Shown here piece by piece: positions 60,581-64,000 of a DNA stretch of 64,000 bases; position 1 is the first letter of the stretch, and the number at the start of each line of letters is the position of its first letter. The DNA is from Bacillota bacterium. Lineage in GTDB: Bacteria; Bacillota; Clostridia; Peptostreptococcales; Anaerovoracaceae. The stretch lies in NCBI GenBank assembly GCA_022770665.1, contig JALEHL010000057.1, positions 1-64,000 on the forward strand, in the 5' to 3' direction. The notes under the pieces are model-generated. The model was not told the DNA's origin. It ran no database searches and saw nothing but the letters and a program-made list of their open reading frames with translations. Made by a program: the position numbers and the translations under genes.

Positions 60581-61423
60581 ATGGAAACATTTAAAGATAT
60601 CATTTCAAGCATTGGAATTGCCGACATTCTCGACATTCTGATAGTGGCATTCATTGCCTATAAGATCCTGGGATTTATCAAGGAAACCAGAGCAGAGCAG
60701 CTGGCAAAGGGGCTCCTTGTTTTTGTACTGGCCACGATCGGCTCGAAAATCTGCCATTTCTATACGCTTTACTGGATCCTGTCAAATACCATGACGGTCG
60801 GTCTGCTGGCCCTGGTGGTGATTTTTCAGCCGGAGCTGCGCCGTGCACTGGAGTATCTGGGAAGAAGCAAGCTGACCAATGTGTTCAGCCAGATGGATAA
60901 AGAAGAAGCCAAGCGGATCATCGGTGAGTTTGTCCGTGCAATTGATAATATGTCTTCTTCGAGGACCGGCGCGCTGATTGTAATCGAGAGGGAAACGCAG
61001 CTGAATGAAATCATTGAGACCGGTACTGTCATTGATGCGGCGATTTCGGAGCAGCTGATCGGAAATATTTTTTATGAGGGATCTCCGCTTCATGACGGCG
61101 CGCTCATCGTTCGCGGAGAACGCCTGCGGGCGGCCGGATGCGTGCTGCCTCTGACGCAGAATAAAGAGCTGTCCAAGGAACTGGGCACTCGTCACAGAGC
61201 AGGCATCGGCATTACAGAGAACTCCGATGCGCTTGTGCTGATCGTCTCAGAGGAGACCGGCGTGATCTCCATCGCGCAGCATGGAAAGCTGACCCGGTTT
61301 CTTGATATCAAGACCGTGGAGAAAACGCTGCTGAACATCTATTTTGACAAGGAAACGACCGGTACAGTAAAGGAAAAACTGTCGAGGGCTTTGAAGAAAG
61401 GGGTAAAAGATGCTGAAAAATGA
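60581..61423 (+). CDS. cdaA: Diadenylate cyclase CdaA
   Basis: A 280-residue membrane enzyme that makes c-di-AMP from two ATP. Three N-terminal helices (about 10-95) are followed by the DAC domain with SPLHDGALI near 170 and GTRHRAGIG near 202, both catalytic motifs intact. ATG 60581 follows GAGGGG; the frame is open from 60563. It is the first gene of the conserved cdaA-cdaR-glmM operon and overlaps cdaR by 14 bases. c-di-AMP controls potassium and osmolyte balance and is essential in most Firmicutes. Confidence 0.97.
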   Translation: METFKDIISSIGIADILDILIVAFIAYKILGFIKETRAEQLAKGLLVFVLATIGSKICHFYTLYWILSNTMTVGLLALVVIFQPELRRALEYLGRSKLTNVFSQMDKEEAKRIIGEFVRAIDNMSSSRTGALIVIERETQLNEIIETGTVIDAAISEQLIGNIFYEGSPLHDGALIVRGERLRAAGCVLPLTQNKELSKELGTRHRAGIGITENSDALVLIVSEETGVISIAQHGKLTRFLDIKTVEKTLLNIYFDKETTGTVKEKLSRALKKGVKDAEK

Positions 61424-62645
61424 TAAAGTGAATTTTGTCATTGCCCTGATTCTAGCGATTGGCCTCTGGGTATATGTTTTTGTAACAGATAACCAGTCTA
61501 TGGATACGACAATCAAGAACGTCCCCATCACCATTGTGAATGAGGACACGCTGACCGATGAAGGTCTTGTGCTTCTTTCTGTCAGCGATGAATCGATCAG
61601 CGTTTCTATTAAGGGAGACCGTGGGGAAACGGGGAAAATCAAGAAGGAAGACATCCGGGTGATTCTGGATCTGCAGGGCATGAAAGCAGGAGAAAATACA
61701 GCGCTCTTACAGATCAGCGTGCCGGATAAAGTGGATTTTAAAGATGCAAGCAGACGGAAGGTGACGGTTCTCATCGATGAACTGGTGACAGAGGAGAAGA
61801 ACATCGTTCCAACCATCGACGGAGAGGTGAGCGTCGAACAGGAGCCTTATATCGTGCAGACGGATAAAGATACTGTCCGTGTGACGGGCGCGAAATCAGT
61901 GGTTGACAGAGTGAAATCTGTCAGTGCGCCTCTGGATGTGAAGCTGGTTGGAGATGAGCTGCGCGCCATCAGCGTGAACCTTGTGCCGGTGGACGAAAAC
62001 GGGGACTCGGTGGAAGACGTCAGAATCAGCGAGAAGAGCGTTTCCGTCACTGCTGTCATGCTGAACAAAAAGACCGTGCCGCTGAAGGTCACCGTGACCG
62101 GAACAGAATCTGATGATGCGGAACGGACCGTTACGGTTCCGAAAACCATTACCGTGAAGGGGTATGCATCCGTGCTGGCAGACATCTCCTATATCACGGC
62201 AGAAACCATCGATGTAAGCGATATTTACGAAGATACTGCCCTGCCGGTGAAGCCTCTGCTTCCGGAAGGCGTGGAAGCTGCTGCGAACTCGCAGAACCTG
62301 AAAGTGAAGGTGGCGGTGAAAGGCATGGAGACAAGAAGGTTCACTTATGGCAAAGAAGCCGTTATTGTGGAAGGCATCACGGAGAACTGCATTGCGACGG
62401 TGGATGATGTGAATATCGTTCTGACCGTAGTGGGAAAAGAGGAAAAGCTGGCAGATCTGTCCGGAGAAGAATTCTATTTTGTTGCAGATGTATCCGGTCT
62501 GAAGCCGGGAGAGCACCGGGTCGAACTGGTCTGCCGCCACAGCGGCACGTTCAGTGATCTGGAGTATGTGCCCCGTGAGATTACAGTGAACATCGAAGAG
62601 ATACAGGATGAAGAGCCGGAGGAAGACAGCAGCGAAGAAGAGTAA
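61410..62645 (+). CDS. cdaR: CdaR, YbbR-domain regulator of CdaA
   Basis: A 411-residue protein with one N-terminal membrane helix (about 8-25, FVIALILAIGLWVYVFV) and several YbbR repeats in the outer part (NVPITIVNEDTLTDEGLVLL near 40, VTGAKSVVDRVKSV near 155, VTVPKTITVKGYASVLADI near 235). The tail is acidic (DEEPEEDSSEEE). It binds CdaA and adjusts its activity. The start (ATG 61410 after AAAGGGG) lies inside cdaA, giving coupled translation. glmM follows after 31 bases. Confidence 0.95.
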   Translation: MLKNDKVNFVIALILAIGLWVYVFVTDNQSMDTTIKNVPITIVNEDTLTDEGLVLLSVSDESISVSIKGDRGETGKIKKEDIRVILDLQGMKAGENTALLQISVPDKVDFKDASRRKVTVLIDELVTEEKNIVPTIDGEVSVEQEPYIVQTDKDTVRVTGAKSVVDRVKSVSAPLDVKLVGDELRAISVNLVPVDENGDSVEDVRISEKSVSVTAVMLNKKTVPLKVTVTGTESDDAERTVTVPKTITVKGYASVLADISYITAETIDVSDIYEDTALPVKPLLPEGVEAAANSQNLKVKVAVKGMETRRFTYGKEAVIVEGITENCIATVDDVNIVLTVVGKEEKLADLSGEEFYFVADVSGLKPGEHRVELVCRHSGTFSDLEYVPREITVNIEEIQDEEPEEDSSEEE

Positions 62646-62676
62646 CAGAGAGAAAACAGAAACAGGAGGATTCAAG

Positions 62677-64000
62677 ATGGGCAGACTGTTTGGCACCGAT
62701 GGTGTCAGAGGCGTAGCTGGCAGGGAGCTGACGCCGGAGCTGGCATTTAAGCTGGGAAAGGCTGGGGCATGTGTCCTGAAGAAAGAAAATAAACGTCCGG
62801 TGGTGATCATCGGAAAGGATACCCGGATTTCCGGAGACATGCTGGAAAGTGCACTGGCAGCCGGCATTCTGGCAATGGGAGGCAACGTGATGCTGGCAGG
62901 TGTCATTCCGACTCCTGCAGTGGCATATCTAGCCCGCCATTATCAGGCCGATGCAGGGGTGGTTATCAGCGCGTCACATAACAGCTTTGAGTATAACGGA
63001 ATCAAATTTTTCAATGGAAAAGGCTATAAGCTGGATGATCTTCTGGAGGAAAAAATTGAGGATATGATCCTCAGCAGTGTCGATGAGGCATCGCACGTGA
63101 CCGGGGAATGGATCGGGCGGCGGCTGGAAGCGGAAGAAAATGCCGCGGATCTGTACATCCGCCATCTGCTGGAGACCATTTCATTCCGTCTGGATGGAAA
63201 AAAGGTCGTACTGGACTGTGCCAATGGAGCTTCGTACAAGATCGCGGAACAGGTTTACCGCAGCCTGGGAGCTGATGTGACTGTCATCGGAAACAAACCT
63301 GACGGGATCAATATTAATGCAGGATACGGCTCAACCCATCCGGAGAACCTTCAGGAAGAGGTTCAGCGCCGGGGAGCAGACATCGGGCTGGCCTTTGACG
63401 GAGATGCGGACCGTCTCATTGCGGTTGATAATCTGGGCAGAGTTGTGGACGGAGACAAGACCATTGCGATCTGCGCCCGGATGCTGAAACAGAAGGGCAG
63501 GCTGAAGGATGACCGCGTGACTGTGACCGTAATGAGCAATATCGGATTTCATAAGGCGATGGAGGCCGACGGGATCTCTGTCGATGTGACCGGGGTCGGA
63601 GACCGGTATGTACTGGAACGAATGCTGGAGACCGGATGTGTGATCGGGGGTGAGCAGTCTGGACATATTATTTTCGCGGAGCACACCACTACCGGAGACG
63701 GAATTCTGTCTTCCCTGCAGCTGATGGAAGCTCTGCTGGCCTCCGGAAAGACCATGGCGCAGCTGAGTGAAGAAGTGAAAATTTATCCGCAGGTTCTGGT
63801 TAATGCGAAAATCTGCAATGATTTTAAGAAAACGTATCAGAAGGACCCGGAAGTGGCAGCGGAGATTGATGCAGTGGAAAAAGCGATGGAAGGAACCGGA
63901 AGACTTCTGATCCGCCCGTCCGGCACAGAACCTCTGGTCAGAGTGATGCTGGAAGGAAACGACACGGAAGAGATCCGGCCTATGGCGGAGCATCTGGCGC
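62677..64000 (+). CDS. glmM: Phosphoglucosamine mutase GlmM, 3' end outside window
   Basis: 441 codons are visible and the frame is open at the right edge; only a few C-terminal residues are missing. GlmM converts glucosamine-6-phosphate to glucosamine-1-phosphate for wall precursors. The active-site serine is in SASHNSFEYNG near 98-102, the metal loop FDGDADR near 241, sugar contact GGEQSGH near 326 and phosphate site IRPSGTEPLVR near 409. ATG 62677 has AGGAGGA. It is the third gene of the cdaA operon; GlmM is known to bind and restrain CdaA, which links wall synthesis to c-di-AMP. Confidence 0.97.
   Translation, partial: MGRLFGTDGVRGVAGRELTPELAFKLGKAGACVLKKENKRPVVIIGKDTRISGDMLESALAAGILAMGGNVMLAGVIPTPAVAYLARHYQADAGVVISASHNSFEYNGIKFFNGKGYKLDDLLEEKIEDMILSSVDEASHVTGEWIGRRLEAEENAADLYIRHLLETISFRLDGKKVVLDCANGASYKIAEQVYRSLGADVTVIGNKPDGININAGYGSTHPENLQEEVQRRGADIGLAFDGDADRLIAVDNLGRVVDGDKTIAICARMLKQKGRLKDDRVTVTVMSNIGFHKAMEADGISVDVTGVGDRYVLERMLETGCVIGGEQSGHIIFAEHTTTGDGILSSLQLMEALLASGKTMAQLSEEVKIYPQVLVNAKICNDFKKTYQKDPEVAAEIDAVEKAMEGTGRLLIRPSGTEPLVRVMLEGNDTEEIRPMAEHLA

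Overview
The window reads as chromosome of a spore-forming Clostridia, most like a Lachnospiraceae or a close relative. The reasons are the cotJABC spore-coat operon (17798-19041, minus), a PdaA-type deacetylase, a raiA structured RNA in front of hpf, the cdaA-cdaR-glmM operon, sigma-A promoters of TTGACA/TATAAT type, strong AGGAGG ribosome sites, and moderately GC-rich coding sequence. No tRNA, rRNA, CRISPR array, insertion sequence or prophage was seen.

Layout. 1-2121: two metallo-aminopeptidases (M42, cut by the window edge, and M18). 2122-7680: a visibly AT-richer block with a broken YfcC-type transporter, an isoaspartyl dipeptidase and a divergent sigma-54 activator; a full sigma-54 promoter precedes the peptidase. 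8003-13839: a PurF-like protein without its catalytic cysteine, NudC, a macro-domain/HTH-like fusion, a TerY-like VWA protein, a family-6 DNA glycosylase and a ferredoxin-type aldo/keto reductase. 14311-17700: AraC regulator, PdaA-like deacetylase, and an Amt-PII fusion broken by an internal deletion. 17798-23724: cotJABC, a short KdpDE-like two-component pair, a chorismate mutase-AroE-AroK trifunctional enzyme and an AEC transporter. 23795-25012: a TTG-started ribbon-helix-helix protein and an SPFH protein (minus).

25184-33546: a compact operon headed by a 1607-residue protein (HD, helical repeats, NadD-like nucleotidyltransferase, GNAT-like, phosphoribosyltransferase-like), followed by an LDH/MDH-like Rossmann protein, a flavodoxin-fold reductase, a nicotinamidase-family hydrolase and prephenate dehydratase. 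The domain set points to nucleotide or NAD metabolism, and this is the best candidate for an undescribed system. 33663-38456: XRE regulator, then a MarR-controlled heterodimeric ABC exporter. 38457-46275: a palindrome-rich gap, a PadR regulator with two membrane proteins, a secreted protein, an HTH-Uma2 fusion, a second ferredoxin-type aldo/keto reductase, and a divergent amino-acid permease.

46341-54304: cell-envelope genes: an FHA-SEDS protein with a class B PBP, an ECF sigma factor with a membrane anti-sigma-like partner, and a VanRS-like two-component system. 54580-64000: housekeeping genes: YhaM-like exonuclease, a degenerate CCA-transferase homologue, RecD2-like helicase, ComFC, raiA RNA, hpf, and cdaA-cdaR-glmM (glmM runs off the end).

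Two genes are clearly broken (transporter, amt). Several others have lost a key catalytic residue but keep an intact frame (PurF-like, CCA-like, first ABC subunit), which suggests new functions rather than decay.
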